Positions 6,727-14,967 of a stretch of DNA of 41,530 bases are shown in pieces; positions within the stretch are counted from its first letter, which is position 1; each line of letters begins with the position of its first letter. The notes beneath the pieces are model-generated. The model was not told the DNA's origin, did not search any database, and worked only from the letters and a program-made list of their open reading frames with translations. The stretch is from the IMG/VR virus record IMGVR_UViG_3300048102_000232, positions 1 to 41,530 of that record. One strand, given 5' to 3'. This DNA is from a virus. Both the position numbers and the translations under genes were made by a program.

Positions 6727-7112
6727 TGCCTACACAATATGGTATAACATATACAGTTTCAGATTTAACTCCTCATACTGCCACTATAAATTCGTTGGAT
6801 GAAAATACAACAATTACATTAAATATAGATAATGTAGTTTTAAACTATAATGCAGATACAACAGGTGACCCAGATGTAATTTTTAATAATGAGACATCTA
6901 TTTTTCAATATGTTTTAGATGATTACTTAGAAGGGAATCCAGGGTTAGTAAATAACAGAATATCATCATATGTTGGACAATTTTATAGTGATACTGTTTT
7001 AAATGAATTTACTATTTTTGATACTATAGAAGACGGTGTAGGAACAAGATTTTCTAGTTCTGAATTATCTTTTGATTCTTCTAGTATGAGATTTGACCGA
7101 AGAACAACATAA
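6726..7112 (+). CDS. Unknown baseplate-region protein
   Basis: I do not recognise this 128-aa protein. It is acidic, Thr/Ser/Asp-rich and predicted mostly beta in the first half. A segment in the middle (FQYVLDDYLEGNPGLVNNRIS) looks helical. It has no signal peptide, membrane segment or catalytic motif. The ATG overlaps the PAAR stop, and the stop codon lies inside the next late promoter (7108-7115). The position between the spike tip and the collar fibres suggests a small baseplate hub or spike-associated virion protein. Confidence 0.55.
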   Translation: MPTQYGITYTVSDLTPHTATINSLDENTTITLNIDNVVLNYNADTTGDPDVIFNNETSIFQYVLDDYLEGNPGLVNNRISSYVGQFYSDTVLNEFTIFDTIEDGVGTRFSSSELSFDSSSMRFDRRTT

Positions 7113-7115
7113 ATA
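7108..7115 (+). promoter_or_regulatory. Late promoter variant (CATAAATA)
   Basis: CATAAATA contains the TAA stop of the preceding gene. By T4 geometry +1 falls on base 7121, the A of the next ATG, so a leaderless transcript is predicted. Confidence 0.75.
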
Positions 7116-7120
7116 GATAT

Positions 7121-7942
7121 ATGGCAAAACAAATAATAAATTTAGGTACAACACAAGATGACGGAACAGGTACAACTCTCCGTGATGGTGGTGATATTAT
7201 AAATGATAATTTTACCGAACTATATTTTAAATTAGGTGATGGTACAACTTTATCATCTGATACATTTACTTTAAATACAGGTTCTCAAACATTAACGAAT
7301 AAATCTATTGATAGTGATAATAATACAATTACAAATATTGTAAATGCTGATATTAAATCAGGTGCAGCTATTGACGCTTCTAAAATTGCTAATGGTACTG
7401 TTTCAAGTACAGAATTTCAATATTTAAATGGTGTTACATCAAGTATACAAAATCAAATTAATGCTATTGATGTTGGTATAATAAATGCTGAAGTTATTTA
7501 TTACAGTAATAGTAGTTTTAGTAGTGGTTCATCTTATGTAACACAGTTTCAAGATTTTAGACATCCATCAGGTGGCAGAATATCAGGAACATACACAAAA
7601 GAATCTGCTTCATCAACTATTGTCGCTAACATACACTATTGTTGTAGAGAAACAGGTGGTAATCTTCATACATTTGCTATGTGGGCTAATGGTGGCAATT
7701 CTACAAGTTTATTTCAAGCAACTCATTTAGACCCTTACTACCAATCACAAAACCAAGTCAATCATACTTTTGTTACTAGATGGACAGGACTAGGTTCTGG
7801 CAGTCATACTTTTTATGCAGCTGCCGGTAGAGGAGATAATACTAACCATACTTATGTAGTAAACTTTAACGAAAATAGTTATGATGGTTTAGGTATTAAT
7901 ACTAATGGTTACTCAATGATTTACATTATGGAGATAGAATAA
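7121..7942 (+). CDS. Short tail fibre / collar-type structural protein
   Basis: The 273-aa protein begins with the fibre N-terminus common in marine T4-like phages: INLGTTQDDGTGTTLRDGGDIINDNFTELY-type residues 5-34. This is followed by a shaft-like repeat stretch (TLNTGSQTLTNKSIDSDNNTI, DASKIANGTVSSTEFQYLNG). The last 140 residues form a compact beta-rich, aromatic-containing domain (HYCCRETGGN, FAMWANGG, HTFYAAAGRG, YSMIYIMEIE) that probably binds a receptor or contacts the baseplate. The predicted message is leaderless, and the stop codon overlaps the next ATG. It is plausibly a trimeric short fibre acting with the collar-domain protein that follows. Confidence 0.7.
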   Translation: MAKQIINLGTTQDDGTGTTLRDGGDIINDNFTELYFKLGDGTTLSSDTFTLNTGSQTLTNKSIDSDNNTITNIVNADIKSGAAIDASKIANGTVSSTEFQYLNGVTSSIQNQINAIDVGIINAEVIYYSNSSFSSGSSYVTQFQDFRHPSGGRISGTYTKESASSTIVANIHYCCRETGGNLHTFAMWANGGNSTSLFQATHLDPYYQSQNQVNHTFVTRWTGLGSGSHTFYAAAGRGDNTNHTYVVNFNENSYDGLGINTNGYSMIYIMEIE

Positions 7943-8523
7943 TGTCATTAATTAAAAGAGGAAATAAAGGAACAGCATTAACTCATGATGAATTGGATGG
8001 AAATTTTACTCACTTAGGTGGTGATGGTTCTTATGTTATGCCCACAACTGATGGCACAAGTGGTCAAGTCATGTCTACAAATGGTGATGGTGTAGTTACT
8101 TTTTCAACATTAACAGGTGTAACAGCTACAATTGCAAATGCATATCCTGTAGGTTCAATTTATATGAACGCTACCAACTCAACAAATCCAGCAACACTAT
8201 TAGGATTTGGAACATGGGTATCTTTTGGTGCAGGTCGTGTTCCAGTAGGTATTAATCCTTCAGATACAGATTTTGATACAGCAGAAGAAACAGGTGGTGC
8301 AAAGAATCATACATTAACTTTATCTCAAATACCATCTCACTCTCATACAATTTCAGGGAATATTTCAAGAAGTGGTTTCTCATTTGAACATCATCAATAT
8401 AATAGTAGATTACCTGGAGAGAACTATGATACAAATCCTACTGTGTCAAATGCAGGTGGTGGTCAAGGTCACAATAACTTACAACCATATATTGTTGTCT
8501 ATATGTGGAAAAGAACAGCATAA
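7942..8523 (+). CDS. Phage tail collar domain protein (gp12-like short tail fibre)
   Basis: The 193-aa protein has an N-terminal attachment motif shared with its neighbour (KRGNKGTALTHDELDGNF). A classic tail-collar domain (PF07484 type) follows: YPVGSIYMNAT, NPATLLGFGTWVSFGAGRVPVG, TGGAKNHTLTLSQIPSHSH, and the terminal NLQPYIVVYMWKR. The H-x-H pair in SHSH is like the metal-binding His cluster of T4 gp12 receptor domains. It probably forms short receptor-binding fibres at the baseplate. The one-base TAATG overlap with 7121-7942 indicates co-translation. Confidence 0.85.
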   Translation: MSLIKRGNKGTALTHDELDGNFTHLGGDGSYVMPTTDGTSGQVMSTNGDGVVTFSTLTGVTATIANAYPVGSIYMNATNSTNPATLLGFGTWVSFGAGRVPVGINPSDTDFDTAEETGGAKNHTLTLSQIPSHSHTISGNISRSGFSFEHHQYNSRLPGENYDTNPTVSNAGGGQGHNNLQPYIVVYMWKRTA

Positions 8524-8527
8524 TCTG

Positions 8528-8535
8528 TATAAATA
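8528..8535 (+). promoter_or_regulatory. T4-type late promoter (TATAAATA) for gp25
   Basis: TATAAATA lies just after the collar gene stop. The predicted +1 is near 8541, leaving a leader of only about 4 bases before ATG 8545, too short for a Shine-Dalgarno. Confidence 0.82.
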
Positions 8536-8544
8536 GTTAGCGTT

Positions 8545-8970
8545 ATGCCAAAATGGGACGCTACAAATACTAACAATTCAAGTAGAATCAGTAGGACTTT
8601 TAAAGACCTAGATTTAGACTTTGGTTTAAATTCAATAACTAAGGATGTAAATAGACTTACAGATGTTGAATCTATTAAGAGAAGTGTAAGAAATCTAATT
8701 AATACAAATAATTATGAGAGACCATTTCACCCAGAAATTGGTTCTGGTATAAGAGGTTTATTATTTGAACCTATGACAGAATTAACATCTCATTTCATGA
8801 GACAAAGATTATCTGACATGTTAAATGAATATGAACCTAGAATAGTAGTTAAAAATATAAAAGTAAGACCGGATGGAGATAGAAACTCATATTTTTGCAG
8901 TATTACTTTTACCATAATAGGCACATTAGAACCAGTAGTAGTAGAAACATTTTTAGAGAGAATAAGATAA
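8545..8970 (+). CDS. 25: Baseplate wedge subunit gp25
   Basis: The 141-aa protein has the gp25/lysozyme-like wedge fold signature: the SIKRSVRNLINTNNYERPFHPEIGSG region (about 43-68), LLFEPMTE, and the EPR core motif (YEPRIVV, about 96-102), ending in TLEPVVVETFLERIR. T4 gp25 is 132 aa. gp25 joins gp6 and gp53 and contacts the first sheath ring, triggering contraction. The gene is one base from gp6. Confidence 0.95.
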   Translation: MPKWDATNTNNSSRISRTFKDLDLDFGLNSITKDVNRLTDVESIKRSVRNLINTNNYERPFHPEIGSGIRGLLFEPMTELTSHFMRQRLSDMLNEYEPRIVVKNIKVRPDGDRNSYFCSITFTIIGTLEPVVVETFLERIR

Positions 8971-8971
8971 A

Positions 8972-10840
8972 ATGGCAAATGCAATTAGTAATAGATTAGA
9001 TGTATCAGAATTAGATTTTGATAATATTAAAAGTAATCTAAAAACATTCTTACAAAATCAGGCAGAATTTTCTGATTATGATTTTGAAGGTTCAGGTATG
9101 GCAGTATTATTAGACTTGTTAGCATACAATACACATTACCTTTCATTTAATGCTAACATGTTATCAAATGAATTATATCTTGATAGTGCAGATATTCGTA
9201 AAAATGTTGTTTCATTAGCAAGACAATTAGGTTATACACCTACTTCAGTCAAATCACCGGTAGCGTCAATTGATATAACTGTAAATAATGTTCCTACAAC
9301 TGTTGCTTCTATTGTAATGGAAAAAGGAACTACATTTAATACCACTATCGACCAGATAAGTTACAACTTTATAACAAATGAAGATGTAACTGCTACACCT
9401 ACAGATGGTGTATATAAATTTTCAAATGTAAATATTTATGAAGGAACATTAGTAAATTTTCAATATACTGTTGATTCAACTGATGTTGACCAACATTTTC
9501 ATATTCCTAGTAATCAAGCAGATACTTCTACACTAAAAGTTAAAATACAAAATTCAGCCAGTGATACAACAACAAATACATATACTAGAAGTCATACATT
9601 GACAGAAATAGATTCTACATCAAAAGTTTATTTCTTACAAGAATGTGATGACGGAAGATTTGAAGTTTATTTTGGTGACGGTGTTTTAGGTAAAGCATTA
9701 GAAGACGGAAATATAGTAAAATTGGAATATGTTGTAACCAATATGTCTCAATCAAATGGTGCCTCATCATTTGTTTTAGGTTCAACTGTAGGTGGTTATA
9801 CTGATGTTTCTATTCAAACTAAATCAAATGCACAAGGCGGAACTGTTGCACAATCTAATAACTCAATTAGATTTAATGCACCCCTACAATATCAATCACA
9901 AAATAGGGCAGTTACAGTTAAAGACTATGAAACTTTAACACAAACTTTTTATCCTAATGCAGAATCAATAAGTGCATACGGTGGAGAGGATGCTGAGACA
10001 CCTGTTTATGGTGCAGTTTATATTGGTATTGTTCCTAAATCAGGCTCAACTTTAACTGAAACAACAAAAAAAAGTATTGTAGATAATTTAAAAAAATATA
10101 ATGTTGCTTCTGTAACTCCTGTAATCGTAACACCAGAAACAACATCTATACTTTTAACATCTAATGTTAAATATAATGAAAATTTAACGACCAAGTCTTC
10201 TGATACTATTAGAACAAATATCATATCAACTTTAAGAAACTTTAATTCAAATAATTTAAGAAAATTTGAAGGTCTATTTAGATACTCGCAACTAGTACAA
10301 GACATAGATGATACAGATACATCTATCTTATCAAATATTACAACTATTAAAGTTAGAAAAGATTTTACACCTACATTAGATAGCTCAATAACATATCAAG
10401 TGTATTTTAGAAATGCATTATACAATCCTCATTCAGGACATAATACAAGTGCAGGTGGTATTTTAGAATCATCAGGATTTAAAATATCAGGTAATGATAA
10501 TGAAATGTTTTTAAATGATGACGGTCAAGGAAATATTAGAATGTATTATTTAGTAAGTGGTGTTAAAACTTATATAAACAATACACAAGGTACAATTAAT
10601 TATACTACAGGTCAAATTACATTAACATCTATTAATATTTCTTCAGTATCAAATATTAGAGGTAGTGCTTCAACCGTTATTGAATTAACTGTTAAACCAA
10701 ATTCAAATGATATTATACCTGTAAGAGACCAAATACTTGCTATTGATGTTGCAAATTCAAGTGTAACAGTAGAAACAGATTCTTTTGCAACTGGTACTTC
10801 AGATGGTGGAACAACTTACACAACAACATCTAGTTACTAA
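8972..10840 (+). CDS. 6: Baseplate wedge subunit gp6
   Basis: The 622-aa protein (T4 gp6 is 660 aa) starts with the conserved gp6/gpJ N-terminus: a FDNIKSNLKTFLQNQ helix, FEGSGMAVLLDLLAYNTHYLSFNANM, then LDSADIRKNVVSLARQLGYTP. The middle contains FEVYFGDGVLGKAL and the RAVTVKDYETLTQTFYP motif. gp6 dimers form the inner iris ring of the baseplate. Position directly after gp25 and before the gp7-like gene agrees. A one-base overlap (TAATG) links it to the next gene. Confidence 0.93.
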   Translation: MANAISNRLDVSELDFDNIKSNLKTFLQNQAEFSDYDFEGSGMAVLLDLLAYNTHYLSFNANMLSNELYLDSADIRKNVVSLARQLGYTPTSVKSPVASIDITVNNVPTTVASIVMEKGTTFNTTIDQISYNFITNEDVTATPTDGVYKFSNVNIYEGTLVNFQYTVDSTDVDQHFHIPSNQADTSTLKVKIQNSASDTTTNTYTRSHTLTEIDSTSKVYFLQECDDGRFEVYFGDGVLGKALEDGNIVKLEYVVTNMSQSNGASSFVLGSTVGGYTDVSIQTKSNAQGGTVAQSNNSIRFNAPLQYQSQNRAVTVKDYETLTQTFYPNAESISAYGGEDAETPVYGAVYIGIVPKSGSTLTETTKKSIVDNLKKYNVASVTPVIVTPETTSILLTSNVKYNENLTTKSSDTIRTNIISTLRNFNSNNLRKFEGLFRYSQLVQDIDDTDTSILSNITTIKVRKDFTPTLDSSITYQVYFRNALYNPHSGHNTSAGGILESSGFKISGNDNEMFLNDDGQGNIRMYYLVSGVKTYINNTQGTINYTTGQITLTSINISSVSNIRGSASTVIELTVKPNSNDIIPVRDQILAIDVANSSVTVETDSFATGTSDGGTTYTTTSSY

Positions 10841-13449
10841 TGGCAACATTTAATAAAAAAATATCAACAAGGGTAAAACATCAGGTACCTGATTTTGTTT
10901 TAGATGAACACCCACGATTTCTAGAATTTATAAAACAATATTATACATTTATGGAATCAGCAGAGATTTCTGTTACAAGTGTTCAATCAACAGACGGTAT
11001 ACAATTAGAAAGTGAAACAGATTTACATGCAAGTGTTTTATTATTAGACGCCAATAGAATTTCATCAGGAAACACACAAGAAGGTGCTGGTGATAAAGTA
11101 TTACAAGAAACATCATCTTTTGGAAAATTTGAAAATGGTGAAACTATTACAGGAGTTACATCAGGTGCTACATCAATCGTTCTTGTAGAAGATTTGGGTG
11201 ATGGAAAACTTTTTATTAAAGCACAAGATAAATTTAAAGATGGAGAACTTATCACAGGTAATACTTCAGGCGCTCAAGCAGTTTTAGATAATTATAGACC
11301 TAACCCTGTTCAAAACATTCAACAACTCACAAACTTTAGAGACCCAGATAAAGTTTTATCTAACTTTTTAACAAAATTTAGAAGTGAATTTATGGCAACA
11401 TTGCCAGAAAAATTAGATGATAATATTAATAAAAGAAATTTAATAAAAAATATTCGTTCATTATATCTTGCAAAAGGTACAGCAAAAGCAAATGCAGTAT
11501 TTTTTAAAATGTTGTTTAATGAAAATTCAGAAACAATTTATCCTAGAGAAAACATGCTTAGAGTATCAGACGGAAAGTTTGATAGTAAGAAAATATTAAG
11601 AGCAATTCCTTCAGTAGGAACTCCAACAGACTTAATTGGTAGAACAATTACAGGTGTTACTTCAGAATCAACTGCTATTGTAGAAACTATAAACACATTC
11701 AATATTGCAGGTGTTAATGTTGTTGAATTTATTTTAAATGAAGATTCTATAACAGGTGATTTTGTTGCAGATGAAGTCATACAAGGTACTGAAACAGATA
11801 TATCAGACAACTTTATAAAATTAACTATAACATCCATACCTTCAGTTTTAACATTATCAAATGATGGAGCTAACTACAGTACTACTGATACTGTTACTAT
11901 TTCAAATACAGGTGGAACAGGTGCAACTATTCAAATAGATGAATTGGGACTAGGTCCAATAACAGATATATTTGTAGGAAATGGTGGAACTAATTATGAA
12001 ATAGGAGATACTGTAAACTTTACTTTTGATACAGGAGGTTCTGCTTCAGCTAAAATTTCTGTTGTAAATGGTGGTATTGCACCTGAAACTGGAGATGTAT
12101 CATCATATGGTATGGAAACTTTTGACCATATTGTTTTAGAGGATGCTACTCAAATAGGCGACCATTATACAGGTGATAAATTTGTACAAGAATCTGGAAC
12201 AGGAAATAATGATATAACTGATGTAAGAATCATAAATGGTGGGTATGGTATGAGTACTTTGCCTACAACTACAATTACAAGCACTAGTGGTAGTGGTGCA
12301 ACATTACATCCTTACGGTTCAGAAATAGGCAGAATAATAAAATTAAAAATTGTAGAATATGGAAAAAATTATGAAGATAGTCCATCTCCACCTACATTAA
12401 CTTTTCCAACTCAATTAATTGTAACAGGCGCTTCAGGAAACTTTACTGTAGGTGAAACTGTTAGTGGTTTAGGAACTGATGGTTCAACAACTGTATCAGC
12501 AACTGTTGTTTCATGGAACTCATCAACAGGACATATGGAAGTTTCAAGTCCAACAGGTGTCTTTGATACAAGAGTTACACTAACAGGTACTACATCAACT
12601 CAAACAGGAATAATTAGAGTGGTAGATACTGCTACAGCTTCTACAACTGTTGATACTGTTGTTGATACAGATGGCGTATTCTTAAATGAAGATGGTCATG
12701 TATCAGAATCAACTATGAAAGTACAAGACAGTTTATACTATCAAGATTTTTCATATGTAATAAAAGTAGGTCGTGCAATTGTTGATTGGCGTAAGTCATT
12801 TAAAGATACAATTCACCCAACAGGTTTTTATGTAACAGGTCAAGTAAATGTTGAAACATCACTAGACGCTTCAATGTCAAGTCCTGTTGAAGGTGTTGTA
12901 TCAGGCGTATCACATGCTGGACTTGCATTAATTATTAATACTCTATTCTCTACAATACTTGGTCGTAGATTAGGTACAGTAGATGATGGTACAACACTAA
13001 GAAGTAATTCACATATTGGTGTGGGTGTTGATTTAGATGATAGTACAAGTGAACACTTTACAACAAACACTAGAGATGTTACTTTGACAAGAGATTTCAC
13101 ATTAAAATATCAACTAAAAGAAAGATATGACTTATCGCATAGAGGAATTGTAAGTCAAATTAATGGTTCTGCTTTAGGAAATAGATTTAGAAATATTAAT
13201 AGACATTGGTATATGTTTAGTGGTGGTTCTAATCCACAAACAGGTGCTATCGGTGGTGATAGTACAGAAGCCACATATATTCAAGAAATGACTATAGGAG
13301 AAATGAGTGAAATGTTCCGTACTCATGCTATACAAGGAACAAAAAATACAAGTTTAGATGGTGAAGAAATTATAATAGGAGATTATGAACACCCTAAATT
13401 AAGAACTAATATCACTTTTCCTACAGAAATCAGGATAAACTATAATTAA
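10840..13449 (+). CDS. Baseplate wedge protein, gp7-like (position and N-terminal family)
   Basis: The 869-aa virion protein opens with a PDFVLDEHPRFLEFIKQYYTFME segment (18-40) and, after a beta insertion, FLTKFRSEFMATLPE and the SLYLAKGTAKANAVFFKMLFNE helix pair. This N-terminal architecture is shared by large baseplate proteins of marine T4-like phages encoded between gp6 and gp8. The insertion contains two GExITGxTSGA beta units. The rest is beta-rich with SGSGATL-type loops, and a conserved C-terminal domain starts near FYVTGQVNVETSLDAS. T4 gp7 is 1032 aa; I assign gp7-like from position rather than clear sequence similarity. Confidence 0.72.
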   Translation: MATFNKKISTRVKHQVPDFVLDEHPRFLEFIKQYYTFMESAEISVTSVQSTDGIQLESETDLHASVLLLDANRISSGNTQEGAGDKVLQETSSFGKFENGETITGVTSGATSIVLVEDLGDGKLFIKAQDKFKDGELITGNTSGAQAVLDNYRPNPVQNIQQLTNFRDPDKVLSNFLTKFRSEFMATLPEKLDDNINKRNLIKNIRSLYLAKGTAKANAVFFKMLFNENSETIYPRENMLRVSDGKFDSKKILRAIPSVGTPTDLIGRTITGVTSESTAIVETINTFNIAGVNVVEFILNEDSITGDFVADEVIQGTETDISDNFIKLTITSIPSVLTLSNDGANYSTTDTVTISNTGGTGATIQIDELGLGPITDIFVGNGGTNYEIGDTVNFTFDTGGSASAKISVVNGGIAPETGDVSSYGMETFDHIVLEDATQIGDHYTGDKFVQESGTGNNDITDVRIINGGYGMSTLPTTTITSTSGSGATLHPYGSEIGRIIKLKIVEYGKNYEDSPSPPTLTFPTQLIVTGASGNFTVGETVSGLGTDGSTTVSATVVSWNSSTGHMEVSSPTGVFDTRVTLTGTTSTQTGIIRVVDTATASTTVDTVVDTDGVFLNEDGHVSESTMKVQDSLYYQDFSYVIKVGRAIVDWRKSFKDTIHPTGFYVTGQVNVETSLDASMSSPVEGVVSGVSHAGLALIINTLFSTILGRRLGTVDDGTTLRSNSHIGVGVDLDDSTSEHFTTNTRDVTLTRDFTLKYQLKERYDLSHRGIVSQINGSALGNRFRNINRHWYMFSGGSNPQTGAIGGDSTEATYIQEMTIGEMSEMFRTHAIQGTKNTSLDGEEIIIGDYEHPKLRTNITFPTEIRINYN

Positions 13450-13454
13450 TTTTG

Positions 13455-13462
13455 TATAAATA
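13455..13462 (+). promoter_or_regulatory. T4-type late promoter (TATAAATA) for gp8
   Basis: TATAAATA follows the gp7-like stop. The predicted +1 near 13468 gives a 26-base leader with a TGAGGATAA Shine-Dalgarno-like stretch before ATG 13494. Confidence 0.82.
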
Positions 13463-13493
13463 ATAGTAACATTTAGAGTTTGAGGATAAAAAC

Positions 13494-14954
13494 ATGCCGG
13501 CAATTATAACAAACAAATTTCGATTACACAATGCTAGTAACTTTGTGGAATCATTTTCAGAATCAAGTCCAAATATTTACTATTTGGCAATAGGTCGTCC
13601 ACAAGCCTTCGGAACTTCAACAGCAGGCGACAGTAGAACACAATACGAAGGCACCGATTCATCACCATTAACACCAACTGATTCAGTATCAGATGAATTT
13701 TACTTTTTTGATGATGTAATCGCAGCTAAAAGAATTACAACTTCAGATATTTCTAGAGTAATACCTAGAAGAAACTGGACAACAGGTACGACATATGATA
13801 TATACAGACATGATTATGGTCAATATATTAAAGGTTCTTCAACAACTACTATAACGGCAAATAGTGGTGCAAGTAATCTTAATGATTCTACTTTTTATGT
13901 TTTATCTTCTGCTAACAATGTATATAAATGTTTAGATAATAATGGAAATTCTGCTTCAACTGTAGAACCTACAGGAACATCAACATCAATACTAACAACT
14001 GGTGATTCTTATAAGTGGAAATATATGTATACACTAACTGCTTCAGAACAAACAAACTTTTTATCAACAGACTTTATGCATGTATCAACAGATTCAACTG
14101 TATCAGCAGCTGCTGTAGACGGTGCAATAGATACAATATTAATTAAAACTGCTGGTTCTGGTGGTACAAATGGCACACATACAGGCGTTGCAATAAGAGG
14201 AGATGGTTCTTCAGGTGTATGTACTGTTGTTGTTGCTGGTGGTGCTGTATCTTCAGTAACAGTTACAACTCCAGGAACAGGATATACTTATGGATATGTT
14301 AGAAATGCAGACATAGTAGCTGCTGGTGCAACAAGTTTATCAGGCGCAGAATTAGATGTAATTATTCCACCAAAAGGTGGTCATGGGGCAAATGCAGTAG
14401 AAGAATTAGGTGGACATTATGTAATGATGAACACAAACTTTACAGGAGATGAATCTTCTAACTCAGGAGACTTTACAACTGCTAACGATTTTAGAAGGGT
14501 AGGATTATTATTAGACCCAACAACAGGTGGTTCAGCTGCTAGTGCAACAACATTAAGAGGCACTAAGGCAATTAAACTATCAGGTACACCTGGTTCATTT
14601 CAAGTAGATGAAGAAATCAATCAGGCAAGTACAGGTGCTGTTGGTAAAGTAGTAGAATATGATTCTACAAACAAAATACTTTACTATATGCAAACTAGAT
14701 TTAATGATGAAGGCGTAGATAGTAATGGTAATCAAACTGCTTTTAGTGGTGCAAATACTATTACAGGTCAAACATCAAGTGCGGCTGGTACACCAGATAC
14801 ATCAACACAAACTGTTGATAATATTGTATTTACTAGTGGATATAATTCTGGTGAAATAGATTCGGATACTGATGTTCTTTATCAAGAAAATAGGTCGCCA
14901 ATAACAAGGGCGTCTGACCAGACAGAGAATATAAAATTAATTGTTGAATTTTAG
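13494..14954 (+). CDS. 8: Baseplate wedge subunit gp8
   Basis: The 486-aa protein keeps the diagnostic T4 gp8 blocks: an ITNKFRLHNASNF N-terminus, IYYLAIGRPQ, a VIPRRNW motif (about 90-96; T4 has VIPRRDW), GDSYKWKYMYTLT, and the C-terminal ENRSPITRASDQTENIKLI, which parallels the end of T4 gp8. It is about 150 residues longer than T4 gp8 (334 aa). The extra length is beta-rich, Gly/Thr-rich insertions such as TGAVGKVVEYDSTNKI. gp8 dimers bridge wedge arms in the baseplate. Confidence 0.93.
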   Translation: MPAIITNKFRLHNASNFVESFSESSPNIYYLAIGRPQAFGTSTAGDSRTQYEGTDSSPLTPTDSVSDEFYFFDDVIAAKRITTSDISRVIPRRNWTTGTTYDIYRHDYGQYIKGSSTTTITANSGASNLNDSTFYVLSSANNVYKCLDNNGNSASTVEPTGTSTSILTTGDSYKWKYMYTLTASEQTNFLSTDFMHVSTDSTVSAAAVDGAIDTILIKTAGSGGTNGTHTGVAIRGDGSSGVCTVVVAGGAVSSVTVTTPGTGYTYGYVRNADIVAAGATSLSGAELDVIIPPKGGHGANAVEELGGHYVMMNTNFTGDESSNSGDFTTANDFRRVGLLLDPTTGGSAASATTLRGTKAIKLSGTPGSFQVDEEINQASTGAVGKVVEYDSTNKILYYMQTRFNDEGVDSNGNQTAFSGANTITGQTSSAAGTPDTSTQTVDNIVFTSGYNSGEIDSDTDVLYQENRSPITRASDQTENIKLIVEF

Positions 14955-14967
14955 AGAGAGATAATTT

